The position numbers were made by a program, and so were the translations under genes. Below the pieces are notes generated by a model, which worked only from the letters and a program-made list of their open reading frames with translations, did no database searches and had not been told where the DNA came from. DNA of 64,000 nt, from positions 646,315 through 710,314 of the forward strand of contig CP097971.1 of assembly GCA_023703615.1 (NCBI GenBank), given 5' to 3'. The stretch comes from SAR86 cluster bacterium. Lineage in GTDB: Bacteria; Pseudomonadota; Gammaproteobacteria; Magnimaribacterales; D2472. Below, piece by piece: positions 1-10,800 of this stretch. The number at the start of each line of letters is the position of its first letter. The stretch's first letter is position 1.

Positions 1-594
1 TCTAATAGCCCAAATAAATAAACCAATTATAATAAATGAGCTTGGGGGTAATAATAATAAATTATTACCAACATACCATCCACCATTTGAAACAAGGGGA
101 AGAATTTCATATCCCATTAATGTTCCAGCTCCAAAAAGCTCTCTTAGAATAGCAACACCAATTAATATTATGCTATATCCAAGTCCATTACCTAATCCAT
201 CAAAAAAACTTAATAGTGGTTTTTCTTTCATTGCAAATGCTTCAGCCCTACCCATGACAATGCAATTTGTGATTATTAATCCAACAAATACTGAAAGCTT
301 TTTACTAGTTTCATAATCGTAAGCTTTCAAAAATTCATCAACAACAATGACTAATGATGCAATAATCGTCATTTGTACAATTATTCTGATACTACTTGGT
401 ATATGGTTTCTGATTAATGATATAAACAAGTTTGAAAATGCTACTACGCTTGTTAGAGCCACACACATTACTAATGTTACAGATAAGTTACTAGTAACAG
501 CTAAAGCTGAACAAATGCCTAAAATTTGTAATGTAATTGGATTTTCATCAATTAGAGGCTTAACCAAAACTTGTTTATATGCTTTAAGATTCAT
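1..594 (-). CDS. nqrD: Na+-translocating NADH:quinone reductase subunit D (partial)
   Basis: Integral membrane subunit of the Na+-NQR complex, which oxidises NADH, reduces ubiquinone and pumps Na+ out across the inner membrane. Translating the minus strand from the ATG at 594 gives 198 uninterrupted codons starting [19 protein letters not shown], with the conserved stretches [17 protein letters not shown] and [13 protein letters not shown] typical of NqrD/RnfE. It reads off the left window edge, so about the last dozen residues of a protein of about 210 aa are missing. It overlaps the end of nqrC by 11 bases, as in a translationally coupled nqr operon; nqrE and nqrF would be expected beyond the window. 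Confidence 0.93.
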   Translation of the reverse strand, partial: MNLKAYKQVLVKPLIDENPITLQILGICSALAVTSNLSVTLVMCVALTSVVAFSNLFISLIRNHIPSSIRIIVQMTIIASLVIVVDEFLKAYDYETSKKLSVFVGLIITNCIVMGRAEAFAMKEKPLLSFFDGLGNGLGYSIILIGVAILRELFGAGTLMGYEILPLVSNGGWYVGNNLLLLPPSSFIIIGLFIWAIR

Positions 595-1357
595 AATTCA
601 ATTCTCTAAATAATTTTGAGTACCCTTCGTCACTAAACCAATATGACAACATATTGGTTACACCTCTACTAGTTAATGTTGCGCCTGATAATCCATCAAC
701 TTTATATTCGCTATCATTGTCATCCATTTGAACTTTGCCTTTAATTACTGCTAATTGAACTTTATCATCCTTATATATTTTTTTTCCTGGCCATAATACT
801 TTCCATTTAGGATTATCTACTTCAGCACCAAGACCGGGAGTTTCTTTATGATCGTAAAATTCTAATCCGGCAACAGTATTGAAGTCTTCTTCAATTGAAA
901 TATAACCATAAAGAGTTCCCCATAAACCATAACCTCTAATTGGTAATATAAGCTTATCAATAGACGAGTCAGCATTACGGACAATATAAAATTTTCCAAC
1001 ATTTTCTCTATTTTTCACAATTGCAATATCTTTTGATGCTGGAATTTGAGTAGATAAACTTGGATCTCTTGTGACAGCTATTTGATCATAGGTTTCAATA
1101 TCAAAATTCTTGTATTCTTCAATGATCTTGCCAGATGTAAAGTCTATAAATTTCATTTCTAGCTGTGAAAATTGTGATGCAACATCTTGATCTACTTTAT
1201 AAATATTAGCAGCTTGAAGAATTTTAATTCGCATATCATTGAGTTTATTTTCTTTTTGCATATCTCTTAATGAAACTGCTGAAAAAGAAACAATTAATGA
1301 ACAAATTAAACAAATACCAAGTGCTACGCTTAATGTTTTTAAAATTGAATCATTCAT
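584..1357 (-). CDS. nqrC: Na+-NQR subunit C
   Basis: Membrane-anchored, mostly periplasmic subunit of Na+-NQR that carries covalent FMN. The 257-aa product has one N-terminal membrane segment (about residues 8-28) and the flavin attachment motif SGATLTS at residues 224-230; the threonine at about 227 is the expected FMN-phosphoester residue by analogy with Vibrio NqrC. The block [14 protein letters not shown] is also diagnostic. The start overlaps the nqrB stop by 4 bases and the end overlaps nqrD by 11, so the operon is tightly coupled. Length is normal for the family. Confidence 0.95.
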   Translation of the reverse strand: MNDSILKTLSVALGICLICSLIVSFSAVSLRDMQKENKLNDMRIKILQAANIYKVDQDVASQFSQLEMKFIDFTSGKIIEEYKNFDIETYDQIAVTRDPSLSTQIPASKDIAIVKNRENVGKFYIVRNADSSIDKLILPIRGYGLWGTLYGYISIEEDFNTVAGLEFYDHKETPGLGAEVDNPKWKVLWPGKKIYKDDKVQLAVIKGKVQMDDNDSEYKVDGLSGATLTSRGVTNMLSYWFSDEGYSKLFRELNYES

Positions 1358-2586
1358 GACGTTAAAGCTCTTCTTTTCCTGATATTACTCATAACTACCA
1401 TATGATCTATGACTGGAGCTAGTAAATTTGCAAACAAAATAGCTAGCATCATACCTTCCGGAAATGCAGGATTAATTACTCTTATTAATATTACTAAAAC
1501 ACCAATAACAAATCCATATATCCATCTACCTGTATTAGTTCCAGAGCCTGAAACTGGTTCAGTTGCCATAAAAACTAAACCAAATGCAAAACTTCCAATT
1601 ACAGCATGCCAGTACCACGGAACATAAAACATTGGATTAGTTTCAGAGCCAACTATATTTAAAAATGATGACATTAAAATCATACCAATTAAAGTGCCTA
1701 AAATTATTCTATAAGATGCAACTTTTGTATAAAGCAAAATTGCTAAACCAATAAGTATTGCTATTATTGAGGTTTCACCGACAGAACCTGGAATATTACC
1801 TATAAAAGCATCAAACCATGAGAAATTATTATACAACCCTGGTAGTCCATCTTCTGCAGCTACACTTAAAGCAGTAGCCCCACTATAACCCTCTGGAATA
1901 ATGTTATTATCTGATAATCCAGCGACCCAAACTTTATCGCCTGATAATTGCGCTGGATATGCAAAATAAACAAAAGCTCTTCCTGTAAGTGCAGGATTTA
2001 AAAAATTTTTACCAGTACCACCAAAGATTTCTTTACCAATTACTAATCCAAATGTTATACCCATAGCTGCTTGCCACAAAGGAATATCCGGTGGACAAGT
2101 TAATGCAAATAAAACTGTAGACACAAAAGCTCCTTCATTAATTTCATGTCTTCTTATTACGGCAAATAAAGTTTCCCATGCTATGCCTACGACAAAAATA
2201 ACAATGTAAATTGGCAAAAAATATGATGCTCCAAACCAAATCTTTGCAAAAAAACTATTTTGATCATAGCCAACAATATTAACTATGTAGTGATGCCAGT
2301 CACCAGTATTAGTTTTACCTATGAGTTCTAAATATTCCAATGAATGAGAGCCTAAATTATACATTCCATAAAACATTGCAGGAAAAGTAGCTAGCCATAC
2401 GGTAACCATAATTCTCTGAATATCAACTGCGTCTCTTACATGAACTGGGTTTGTAGTTTTTTTTGTTGCTGTAGATGAAAATATAAAATTTTCAAAGGCA
2501 TCAAATAAAGGAAACCACTTAGAATATTTCCCATCGTTAATAAAATTGGGTTTAACATTATTTATATATTTTCTTAAAAATTTCAT
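1354..2586 (-). CDS. nqrB: Na+-NQR subunit B
   Basis: Polytopic membrane subunit of Na+-NQR, carrying covalent FMN and riboflavin and central to Na+ translocation. The 410-aa product matches the family length and shows NPVHVRDAVDIQRIM near residue 46, CPPDIPLWQAAMGITFG near 164, FLNPALTGRAF near 196, and the FMN motif EGYSGATALS with the flavinylated threonine at about residue 238. It overlaps nqrA by 4 bases and nqrC by 4 bases. Nothing unusual was seen. Confidence 0.96.
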   Translation of the reverse strand: MKFLRKYINNVKPNFINDGKYSKWFPLFDAFENFIFSSTATKKTTNPVHVRDAVDIQRIMVTVWLATFPAMFYGMYNLGSHSLEYLELIGKTNTGDWHHYIVNIVGYDQNSFFAKIWFGASYFLPIYIVIFVVGIAWETLFAVIRRHEINEGAFVSTVLFALTCPPDIPLWQAAMGITFGLVIGKEIFGGTGKNFLNPALTGRAFVYFAYPAQLSGDKVWVAGLSDNNIIPEGYSGATALSVAAEDGLPGLYNNFSWFDAFIGNIPGSVGETSIIAILIGLAILLYTKVASYRIILGTLIGMILMSSFLNIVGSETNPMFYVPWYWHAVIGSFAFGLVFMATEPVSGSGTNTGRWIYGFVIGVLVILIRVINPAFPEGMMLAILFANLLAPVIDHMVVMSNIRKRRALTS

Positions 2587-3908
2587 TGTTCTGAATATAA
2601 AGTGTTGAGATTGTCCATTAGTATTGAAGAATAATCGTACTTACTTGGACAAACATAGGAACATAACGCAAGATCTTCATCAACTAATTCAAGCATACCC
2701 AAATCAACTGCCATCTCAATGTCTGATACAACCAAAGCTTTTAATAATTGAGTAACAAGTATGTTTTGTGGAATAACTTCTTCATATGAAGGTACTGGAA
2801 CTATTGCTCTATCACCCCCATTTATAGAAGTATTAAATTTATATTTACTTGGTTTTACCATTGATGATGTAAATACATTTAGCTTTGAATGAAGATTTGT
2901 ACCTGGCATAAGCCAGTTCAAGAAAACATCATTTCCTTCATCAGGTATTACTGAAACTAAAGAATCATAAAATCCTAAGTATTTCATAACACCCTCAGAT
3001 TCATGACCATTAATAACTGAACCAGAAATAATTCTGCATTTATCACTAATCTTTCCTGCAGTTAATTCATCGAGATTAGCGCCCATTCTTGTATTCAATA
3101 ATGATGGTTCATAAACCGATGGGCCAGCTAATGCAATGAGTTTATTTGTTCTTATTTTCTTATTATTTATAAGATAACCTATTGAAATTAGGTCTTGAAA
3201 GTTAATAGTCCATGCAATTCTGTCCATACTTACTGGATAAATTTGACTAATATGAGTTCCACTTAAGCCTGCAGGATGAGGTCCGATAAACTGATGATAA
3301 TTAATACCATCTAAATAAGTGTTAAAGTTGTGATTTTGGTAAACTAAATTTATATCGCAATTAAAAATTTTTTTAATAGTTTCTAGCCCTTTTTCAAAGT
3401 TATCTTCATCATGAGTAATTATTTCATATGGATCAATTGACAAAGGGCTTGAATCACACGCGTTTATAAAAACTGCATTTGGTTGCGAGTCAATACTTGG
3501 AGTTCTATTAAATGGCCTTGTTCTAAAGGCAGGCCATAATCCTGATTTTATTAAAAGTTCTTTTAAGTTTGTATTATCAACTTCAAACTCTACGAATTCT
3601 TCATTTTTACTTATGTCTATTTCAACAGATAAAAATCTTCGTTTATCTCCTCTGTTAACAGAAGCTATAACTCCACCAGCCGGAGAGGTATAGAAAACTC
3701 CAGGATTTTTTTTATCTTCAAAAATTATTTCACCAGCCTTAACAGCATCACCCTCTCTTTTAATTAAGGTTGGTTTCATTCCAACAAAATCATTAGATAG
3801 AATTGCTACCGTTGATATTATTGGTATATCAGTTATTTTCTTTGAAGGCGAACCCGAGATAGGAAGGTCTAATCCTTTTTTAATAATTGTTACTTGTTTC
3901 TGAGTCAA
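2583..3908 (-). CDS. nqrA: Na+-NQR subunit A
   Basis: Peripheral cytoplasmic subunit of Na+-NQR, implicated in quinone binding. The 441-aa product begins with the lipoyl-like half typical of NqrA (KGLDLPISGSP, then KPTLIKREGDAVKAGEIIFEDKK and SPAGGVIASVNRGDKR) and ends with the family region DLGMLELVDEDLALCSYVCP. It is the first gene of nqrABCD and begins 68 bases after the gap stop. A TATAAT -10-like element lies 35-40 bases upstream of the start. Confidence 0.95.
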   Translation of the reverse strand: MTQKQVTIIKKGLDLPISGSPSKKITDIPIISTVAILSNDFVGMKPTLIKREGDAVKAGEIIFEDKKNPGVFYTSPAGGVIASVNRGDKRRFLSVEIDISKNEEFVEFEVDNTNLKELLIKSGLWPAFRTRPFNRTPSIDSQPNAVFINACDSSPLSIDPYEIITHDEDNFEKGLETIKKIFNCDINLVYQNHNFNTYLDGINYHQFIGPHPAGLSGTHISQIYPVSMDRIAWTINFQDLISIGYLINNKKIRTNKLIALAGPSVYEPSLLNTRMGANLDELTAGKISDKCRIISGSVINGHESEGVMKYLGFYDSLVSVIPDEGNDVFLNWLMPGTNLHSKLNVFTSSMVKPSKYKFNTSINGGDRAIVPVPSYEEVIPQNILVTQLLKALVVSDIEMAVDLGMLELVDEDLALCSYVCPSKYDYSSILMDNLNTLYSEQ

Positions 3909-3942
3909 AATTTTAGTGCAATAAATGAGTAAAAACGTTGTG

Positions 3943-3948
3943 ATTATA
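3943..3948 (-). promoter_or_regulatory. Candidate -10 element for the nqr operon
   Basis: On the minus strand the gap-nqrA intergenic region contains an exact TATAAT at 3948-3943, which would give a leader of about 30 bases before the nqrA ATG at 3908. No convincing -35 hexamer is seen 16-18 bases upstream. Next to it, an imperfect inverted repeat (GGTTGA 3961-3966 / TCAACC 3977-3982) spans the gap stop codon and may mark the 3' end of the gap transcript. Confidence 0.35.
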
Positions 3949-3976
3949 AAGGTAAATTGGGGTTGATTCTACAATT

Positions 3977-5476
3977 TCAACCAATTGGCTTAGGTAATCT
4001 TTCTAACGATATATTAGCAATTTTTTTAGTTAAATTGATAACTTGCTTTGAATAACCATATTCGTTGTCATACCAGCAATAAAGTGTCAATTTATTACCT
4101 TTTGTTATCGTAGCTTTTGAGTCAATAACGCTGGCAAAGGGACTTGAATAAAAATCAGTGGAAACAATCTCTGACGAATTGACATATCCAAGAATTTCTC
4201 GAAATTTTGAATGAAATGCCATAGACCTTAAATAATCATTTATTTTATCAGTAGTTATTTCAGTACCTAATTCAAGTGATAAAATTGCCAAGCTAACATT
4301 TGGTGTAGGCACTCTTATAGCATTACCTGTTAATATTCCATCTAGCTCTGGAATTGCCTTACCTACAGCATTTACAGCACCTGTACTTGTAAGAACCATA
4401 TTTAACGGCGCACCCCTTCCTCTCCTATCACCTTTGTGAAAATTATCAATTAAATTTTGGTCATTTGTATAAGAATGCACAGTTTCAATATGACCACTGA
4501 TAACTTTATATTCATCATTTATTATTTTTAATACTGGGACAATCGCATTAGTAGTACATGATGCGGCTGAAATTATTGAATCATTATCGTAAATATGATC
4601 ATTAACTCCAAAAACTATGTTCTTAATATCACCTTTTGCAGGAGCTGTTAGTATTACTTTGTCAGCACCACTATTTAGGTGTTTTGAAAGAGCTTCTTCA
4701 TCTCTCCATACACCAGTATTATCTATAACAATAGGATTGCTTATTTTGTATTTTTTATAATCAACAGTAGCTGGGTTATTTGCATATATTATTTTTACAG
4801 GGTTGCCATTTATTACTAAATTCGAATTTTCTTCATCAACTCTAACTGTGCCATCAAATGATCCATGAACAGAATCTTTCGATAACAAGCTTGCCCTTTT
4901 ATATATATCCTCACCTTTTGCTTCTCTGATAACAATTGCTTTTAATCTGTAATAGTTTCCAGGACCAGTATTTTGAACCATCATTCTTGTGATTAATCTA
5001 CCAATTCTTCCAAAACCATATAAAACGATATCTTTAGGTATTTCTGGTCGTGATGATTCATGATTAATAACTGATTCTAATTCTTTATCAATATAACTTT
5101 TGATACCAGATGAGTCATCCTTGAGTTTTTCAAATTGAGGATAATTTACGGCCAGTTCACCAACATCTATCTCACAGTCGGCAATATTTAATGTTGAAAT
5201 ATATTGCAAAATGGGAAAAGTTTCTTGCTCACTTAATTCATTTTCATCAACTTGACGAGCAAATCTATGCGCTCTCATGATTCCAACGGGCGACTCATTG
5301 ACAAGTGATTTACCATAGATCAGAACATTTATACCATCTCTGTACAAATTACCAATAATGGGAACCATCAACTCAGCCAATCCTTCTCTCCACTTCCAAT
5401 CACCAAATGAATCTGCAGGTAAAATTCTGTTTTGTCTTTTAGTAGATTGGAGATTGATATCTCTTTTATCGCTCAT
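3977..5476 (-). CDS. gap: Glyceraldehyde-3-phosphate dehydrogenase, long form
   Basis: Oxidises and phosphorylates glyceraldehyde-3-phosphate with NAD(P) in central carbon metabolism. The 499-aa protein belongs to the extended GAPDH type with an extra N-terminal domain of about 140 residues, as in Pseudomonas. The Rossmann motif VLYGFGRIGRL lies at 151-161, the catalytic block SAASCTTNAIVP has Cys307, and the partner His is at about 334 (ETVHSYTNDQ). C-terminal WYDNEYGYS is intact. In Pseudomonas aeruginosa a homologous gene also lies between nqrA and mfd, so this placement looks ancestral. The reaction direction cannot be read from sequence. Confidence 0.93.
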   Translation of the reverse strand: MSDKRDINLQSTKRQNRILPADSFGDWKWREGLAELMVPIIGNLYRDGINVLIYGKSLVNESPVGIMRAHRFARQVDENELSEQETFPILQYISTLNIADCEIDVGELAVNYPQFEKLKDDSSGIKSYIDKELESVINHESSRPEIPKDIVLYGFGRIGRLITRMMVQNTGPGNYYRLKAIVIREAKGEDIYKRASLLSKDSVHGSFDGTVRVDEENSNLVINGNPVKIIYANNPATVDYKKYKISNPIVIDNTGVWRDEEALSKHLNSGADKVILTAPAKGDIKNIVFGVNDHIYDNDSIISAASCTTNAIVPVLKIINDEYKVISGHIETVHSYTNDQNLIDNFHKGDRRGRGAPLNMVLTSTGAVNAVGKAIPELDGILTGNAIRVPTPNVSLAILSLELGTEITTDKINDYLRSMAFHSKFREILGYVNSSEIVSTDFYSSPFASVIDSKATITKGNKLTLYCWYDNEYGYSKQVINLTKKIANISLERLPKPIG

Positions 5477-5515
5477 AAACTAATTATAAATGGTTTGTTG
5501 CGATACCTGAATAAA

Positions 5516-6610
5516 CTACGCAGAAAAAGTATTAAGATGGTAATCAGAATTACCAAATAGTGCATCTATTGAAATCATTTTTTTTAAATAATGTCCTATC
5601 ATCATCTCCTCACTAACTCCCATTCCACCGTGGAGTTGCACTGCTTCTTGTGCAGAAAACTTTCCTGATTTACCAACATAAGATTTTAATGCTGAAACAT
5701 GTTTATACATATCATCTGAATTATTATTGACTTCAAGAGTAGCCTTAATCAATAAAGATTTGGCAAGTTCAGATTCTATATACATATCAACCATTCTATG
5801 CTGCAGAACCTGAAAGCTAGATATTGGTTGGCCAAACTGTTCTCTTTCTTTAGTATATTGAAGAGTCTTTGAGTAGCACGATTGCATACATCCTACAGCT
5901 TCTGCGCAAATACAAAGAGTAGCAAGATTTATTGTACTTTTAATTAATTCGACAGCCTCACCACCAGATGCAATAAGACAATCATCATCAAGTTTTACGT
6001 TTTCAAAGGAAATTTCTGCACAAGATTGACCATCTATCGTTGAAAATGAATTAATTGACACGCCTTGGGTAGTAGAATCAAGAATTATTATTTTTAAAGT
6101 ATCATTTGATGAACATGTAACTAAAAGCTTGTCAGAACAAGCTCCATTTAGTACAAGCGTTTTTGTTCCATTAAGTACATTATCAGAAGAAAGAGAGGTT
6201 TCAGCAGATAAATAATCATAGCTTTTGCCAGCTTCGGCATATGCAAAAGATATATGCATTTGACCAGAACATATCTTTTCTATTAAATCGTTTTTTTTAA
6301 GATAAGAAGATTTGTCTAATAATAAACCTGATAAAACTACTGTTGGTAAATATGGTTCTATGACAAGAGCTTTGCCAAATTCTTCAAATAAAATAGATAA
6401 CTCAATTGGACCAAATCCTAAACCACCACTTTCTTCAGAAAATGGCATTAACAGCCAACCTTGTTCAGCAAATAAATTCCATACATTTTCATCAAAATCA
6501 TTCTTTGATTTGATAATTTCTTCACGCTTATAAAAATCATAATCAGATTCGCAGAATTTTTGAATCTGTTCACGAAGCATATTTTGTTCTTCGTTATAAT
6601 TAAGATTCAT
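5516..6610 (-). CDS. Acyl-CoA dehydrogenase (small partner of a tandem pair)
   Basis: FAD-dependent alpha,beta-dehydrogenation of an acyl-CoA thioester. The 364-aa product has the ACAD fold: an N-terminal helical domain (FGPIELSILFEEFGKAL), middle beta domain, and a C-terminal helical domain with CMQSCYSKTLQYTKEREQFG, QPISSFQVLQHRMVDM and EAVQLHGGMGVSEEM. It starts on the last base of the 393-aa ACAD, so the two are co-translated. Tandem ACAD genes of unequal length often encode alpha2beta2 enzymes acting on bulky or dicarboxyl acyl-CoAs (PimC/PimD, ChsE1/ChsE2 type). The substrate here is unknown. Confidence 0.88.
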   Translation of the reverse strand: MNLNYNEEQNMLREQIQKFCESDYDFYKREEIIKSKNDFDENVWNLFAEQGWLLMPFSEESGGLGFGPIELSILFEEFGKALVIEPYLPTVVLSGLLLDKSSYLKKNDLIEKICSGQMHISFAYAEAGKSYDYLSAETSLSSDNVLNGTKTLVLNGACSDKLLVTCSSNDTLKIIILDSTTQGVSINSFSTIDGQSCAEISFENVKLDDDCLIASGGEAVELIKSTINLATLCICAEAVGCMQSCYSKTLQYTKEREQFGQPISSFQVLQHRMVDMYIESELAKSLLIKATLEVNNNSDDMYKHVSALKSYVGKSGKFSAQEAVQLHGGMGVSEEMMIGHYLKKMISIDALFGNSDYHLNTFSA

Positions 6611-7791
6611 TAAACGCCTAGAACAAATTTAGATAGAATGTTCTTTTGAATTTCATTACTGCCACCATATATTGAAGTTTTTCTTAAGTTTAAAAACGCA
6701 GATAAACCATGAGCAGCATAATCTGGTCCAGCTGGTTTTGCATTACTTTCAAACCCATTAGGACCTGGATACATTAATGCATATTCACCAGCAGCTTCAA
6801 CAAATAGTTGAGATATGTTTTGTTGCATTTCTGTTCCTTTAATTTTAAGAATTGATGATTCAGCTCCAGGATGACCACCATTTTCTAGCTCAGACAATAA
6901 TCTTAATTCTGTTATTTCAAGTGCAGATAATGAAACTTCAAGCTCATTAACTTTCCTTTCGAGATCTTTATTGTTAATTTCATCTACTATTGACCTTAAT
7001 TTTTTTAATTGCCGCATGGATGAACCGACTGCAGCTATTCCAAATCTTTCATGTGCCAGTAAAAATTTTGCATATGTCCATCCTTTGCCTTCTTCACCAA
7101 TTAGATTGCAAGCAGGCACCTTTACATCAGTGAAAAAAACTGAGTTTACCTCGTGATCACCGTCAATTGTTATTATAGGTTTAACCTCTATGCCTGGTGA
7201 TTTCATATCAATTAATAAAAAAGATATACCCTCTTGTTTTATTCCACTATTATCAGTTCGAACTAAACAAAAAATCCAATCTGCATTTTGTGCTAATGTG
7301 GTCCATGTCTTGGAACCATTAACAACATAATAATCTTCATCAAGGTCATTTCTTCTTACAGCTTTAGTTTTTAGTGAGGCTAAATCTGAGCCTGATCCTG
7401 GTTCTGAATACCCTTGGCACCACCATGTATTAAAATCAAGAATATCAGGAAGAAATCTTTCTTTTTGCTCATCATTACCAAATGTGTAAATTACTGGTCC
7501 GACCATTCCAACACCAAATGGTAGTATTGGTGGACAACCCGCTAAACCCAATTCTTTATTAAAAATATACAATTTGGAAGCAGACCACCCAGTTCCACCA
7601 TATTCTTTTGGCCAGTTGTAACCCATCCAACCCTTTTTTGAAAGAGCTTTGTGAAAGTCAATCAAGTCTTGTTTGCTTATTGTAATATCTTGATCAGTTT
7701 TTTCTTTTACATGTTTAGGGTAATCATTTTCTAACCAATCTCTTACCTCTTCTCTAAATGAAAGATCTTCTTTACTAAAATTTATATCCAT
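6610..7791 (-). CDS. Acyl-CoA dehydrogenase (large partner of a tandem pair)
   Basis: A 393-aa acyl-CoA dehydrogenase. Visible motifs are WCQGYSEPGSGSDLASLKT (flavin/substrate region near residue 130), VVNGSKTWTTLAQNADW, and the C-terminal signature KTSIYGGSNEIQKNIL. It is divergent from mfd with 57 bases between starts and is followed immediately by its shorter partner. The pair sits between gap and mfd, which are close neighbours in Pseudomonas, so it may be an insertion into an old gene order. Electron transfer through ETF is expected for the family; no ETF genes are in view. Confidence 0.9.
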   Translation of the reverse strand: MDINFSKEDLSFREEVRDWLENDYPKHVKEKTDQDITISKQDLIDFHKALSKKGWMGYNWPKEYGGTGWSASKLYIFNKELGLAGCPPILPFGVGMVGPVIYTFGNDEQKERFLPDILDFNTWWCQGYSEPGSGSDLASLKTKAVRRNDLDEDYYVVNGSKTWTTLAQNADWIFCLVRTDNSGIKQEGISFLLIDMKSPGIEVKPIITIDGDHEVNSVFFTDVKVPACNLIGEEGKGWTYAKFLLAHERFGIAAVGSSMRQLKKLRSIVDEINNKDLERKVNELEVSLSALEITELRLLSELENGGHPGAESSILKIKGTEMQQNISQLFVEAAGEYALMYPGPNGFESNAKPAGPDYAAHGLSAFLNLRKTSIYGGSNEIQKNILSKFVLGV

Positions 7792-7848
7792 AATTTTTCT
7801 TTTGTTGTTTAATGATTGATAAAATAAGCAAACATTATACAGTCATAA

Positions 7849-10800
7849 ATGAAGAAAAAACAGGATCAAAGCGTTGCTTTTGAAATATGCAATAAATTTA
7901 GAAAAACTAAAAAATCTTTATGTATTATTGTTGATAACGTAAGGAATGCTCAATTATTAAAAAATGAAATCTCATTTCATATTGGCGACGACAGTGTTGA
8001 GTTTTTTCCAGAAAATGAAATATTGCCATATGATCATTTTTCAGTACCTGAATCAATAACAAAAAGAAGGTTTCATATCTTAAATAAGTTTAATCAAAGA
8101 AATATTGTTATTACAACTGTAAAGAATTTATTTGAGCGATACCCACCTATCTCCCATTTTAAATCATTTAAAAATTTTGAAATAAATCAAATTTTATCTA
8201 TCAAAGATTTGGTGGCAATTTTAGAAACTTTAAATTATTCAAAAAAAGAAAATGTAGAAAATATTAATGACTATTCATTAAGAGGTGGGATTGTGGATTT
8301 TTACACGCCTATTTACAAACATCCTTTAAGAGTAGAATTTTTTGATAACAAAATTGAATCTATAAGGTTCTTTGACGTCTCAACCCAGTCATCAATCAAA
8401 AGAGAATCTAAGTTTTCAATTTCCACAGGTTCTATTATTTCTCTGAATGAAGGGTCTATTAAGCTTTTTAAAGATCAATGGCGTAATTATTTTAATGATT
8501 ATGATGAAAGAAATAATAAGATTTTTCAGTCAATCAATAACGGCAAACATATTGAAGGAGAAGAAATATATCTACCATTTTTTTTCAAAGAAATGTCAAC
8601 TTTTTTTGATCTATTTCAAGATAGAGAATTCCTTAGAATTAATGACTTAGATGTATCAATTAACGAATTTTATGAACAAATAATAAGTAGGTTTGATGAA
8701 GAGAATATTGATCATTCACGCAGTCTATTGATGCCAGATCATGCATTTGTCAATATCAATAAAATAAAAAAAACTGTTAATAATTTAAAGGAAATACATA
8801 TTGAAGATAAATATGTTGAATTAAAAAAGGATTTTGAAAATGTACTGTCTGATATTGAGAAGAAAGAAATAGACTATGAAAAGGTTCTTCTTTTAACTAC
8901 TCAATTATCAGAGTATGAATCAATACTAAAAAAATTTGCTCCCTTGATAAATGAAATTGATACCTTTGAAAATATTAAAGAGGGAATAAATCTGATGCTT
9001 TCACCAATTGTTAGGCCGCTTAACTTGAAAGATAAAACTTTAATAATTCATAAAGAATACTTTTCAAAAAGTAATTCAAAATTAATGCCTCAAACTATAA
9101 ATAATCAATCAAAAGTAAATATAAATTTTTTTAAGCCAGAAGATTTAGTTGTTCATGAAAATTATGGTATTGGTAAATATGAAGGATTAGAAATTATTTC
9201 AACTAACAATACTAAAAATGAATATTTTAAAATTACCTATTTAAACAATGAATCATTGTACGTACCTATTAGAAATATAAATTTATTATCAAAATATCAT
9301 ATTAAACCTCATGAAAAGAATTACGTTTATGATTCATTGTCATCAAATAAATGGAAGAGTAACAAACAAAAGGCCTTATTAAGAGCTAGAGATCATGCAG
9401 CAGAGATATTAAATGTTGAATCAAAAAGGTCTAAATCCTCTTCATATCAATTAAATATACCCGATAAGATTTTTAACGAATTTAATCAAGACTTTCCCTA
9501 CGAACTTACTCCAGATCAAGCCATTGCAATTGATGCAATACGAAAAGATATTAATCTTATAAAACCAATGAATCGTTTGCTTTGTGGTGATGTAGGATTC
9601 GGTAAAACAGAGGTAGCAGTTAGAGCTTCATATGTATCATGCTATTCTCAAAAACAAGTTGTTATCCTAACACCAAGTACAGTTCTTTCTGATCAGCATT
9701 ACGAATCCTTTCTTAAAAGATTCAAAAATGTGCCTGTAAATATCAAACTACTTAATAGACATACATCATCTAAAAATAAAAATCTAATAATAGATGATTT
9801 TAATAACAATAAAATAGATATTCTTATTGGGACTCATTCAATTTTTAATAAGGACATTAATTTTAAAAATACAGGACTTGTTGTAATTGATGAGGAACAC
9901 AAGTTTGGAATACGACAGAAAAATATCATAAAAAGTAACCAAGAAAATATCCATATACTCTACTTGTCAGCAACACCAATTCCAAGAACGATGAATTTTA
10001 TTTACGCGGGCCTAAAAGATTTTTCATTTCTTCAAACTCCACCACAAAACAGGTTATCAATTAAATCTTTTTTAAAAGTTAACTCAGAACAGTTATTTAA
10101 AGAAGCAATAAATAGAGAAATCTCAAGAGGTGGCCAAACATTTGTTATTCAAAATGATATTTCAAAAATAGATAAACTTTCTATTTATATAAAAAAAATA
10201 TTACCAGATTCACGAGTTAGAATTGCACATGGGAAACTCAAAAAACAAGATATTACTGATGCAATGACACAATTCAATAATGGAAATATAGATATACTAA
10301 TTTGCACCACAATTGTTGAAATGGGCTTGGATATACCTAATGCTAATACAATTTTAATAATAGACTCACACAAACTGGGTCTCTCGCAACTTCATCAATT
10401 AAGAGGAAGAATAGGTCGTTCAAATAGACAAGGATATTGTTATTTATTTATTCCAACAGATGAGCTAAAGAATAAATCAAAAAATAGATTAGACTCAATA
10501 ATCAGACATTCAAAACTTGGCTCTGGCTATTTTATTGCACAGGAAGACTTAGAAATTAGAGGCGCGGGCGAAATACTTGGTGATAAACAAAGTGGTCATA
10601 TAAATACAGTTGGTTTGAGCCTATATTTATCAATGCTTAAAAATTCTATTAATTTAATAAAATCAAAAAACGAAGAGATGGTAATTGATACAGAAGTAAA
10701 CTTTTATGATGAAGCTTACATAAGTAATGAATATCTTCCTTCTCCAATAGAAAGGTTAAAAATTTATAAAAATTTGATGGATGCTGAAACTATTGAAAAA

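Noticed and set aside
347-613. 88-codon hydrophobic frame on the plus strand.
   Set aside because: It lies opposite nqrD, whose translation shows family motifs; hydrophobic antisense frames are expected opposite membrane genes.
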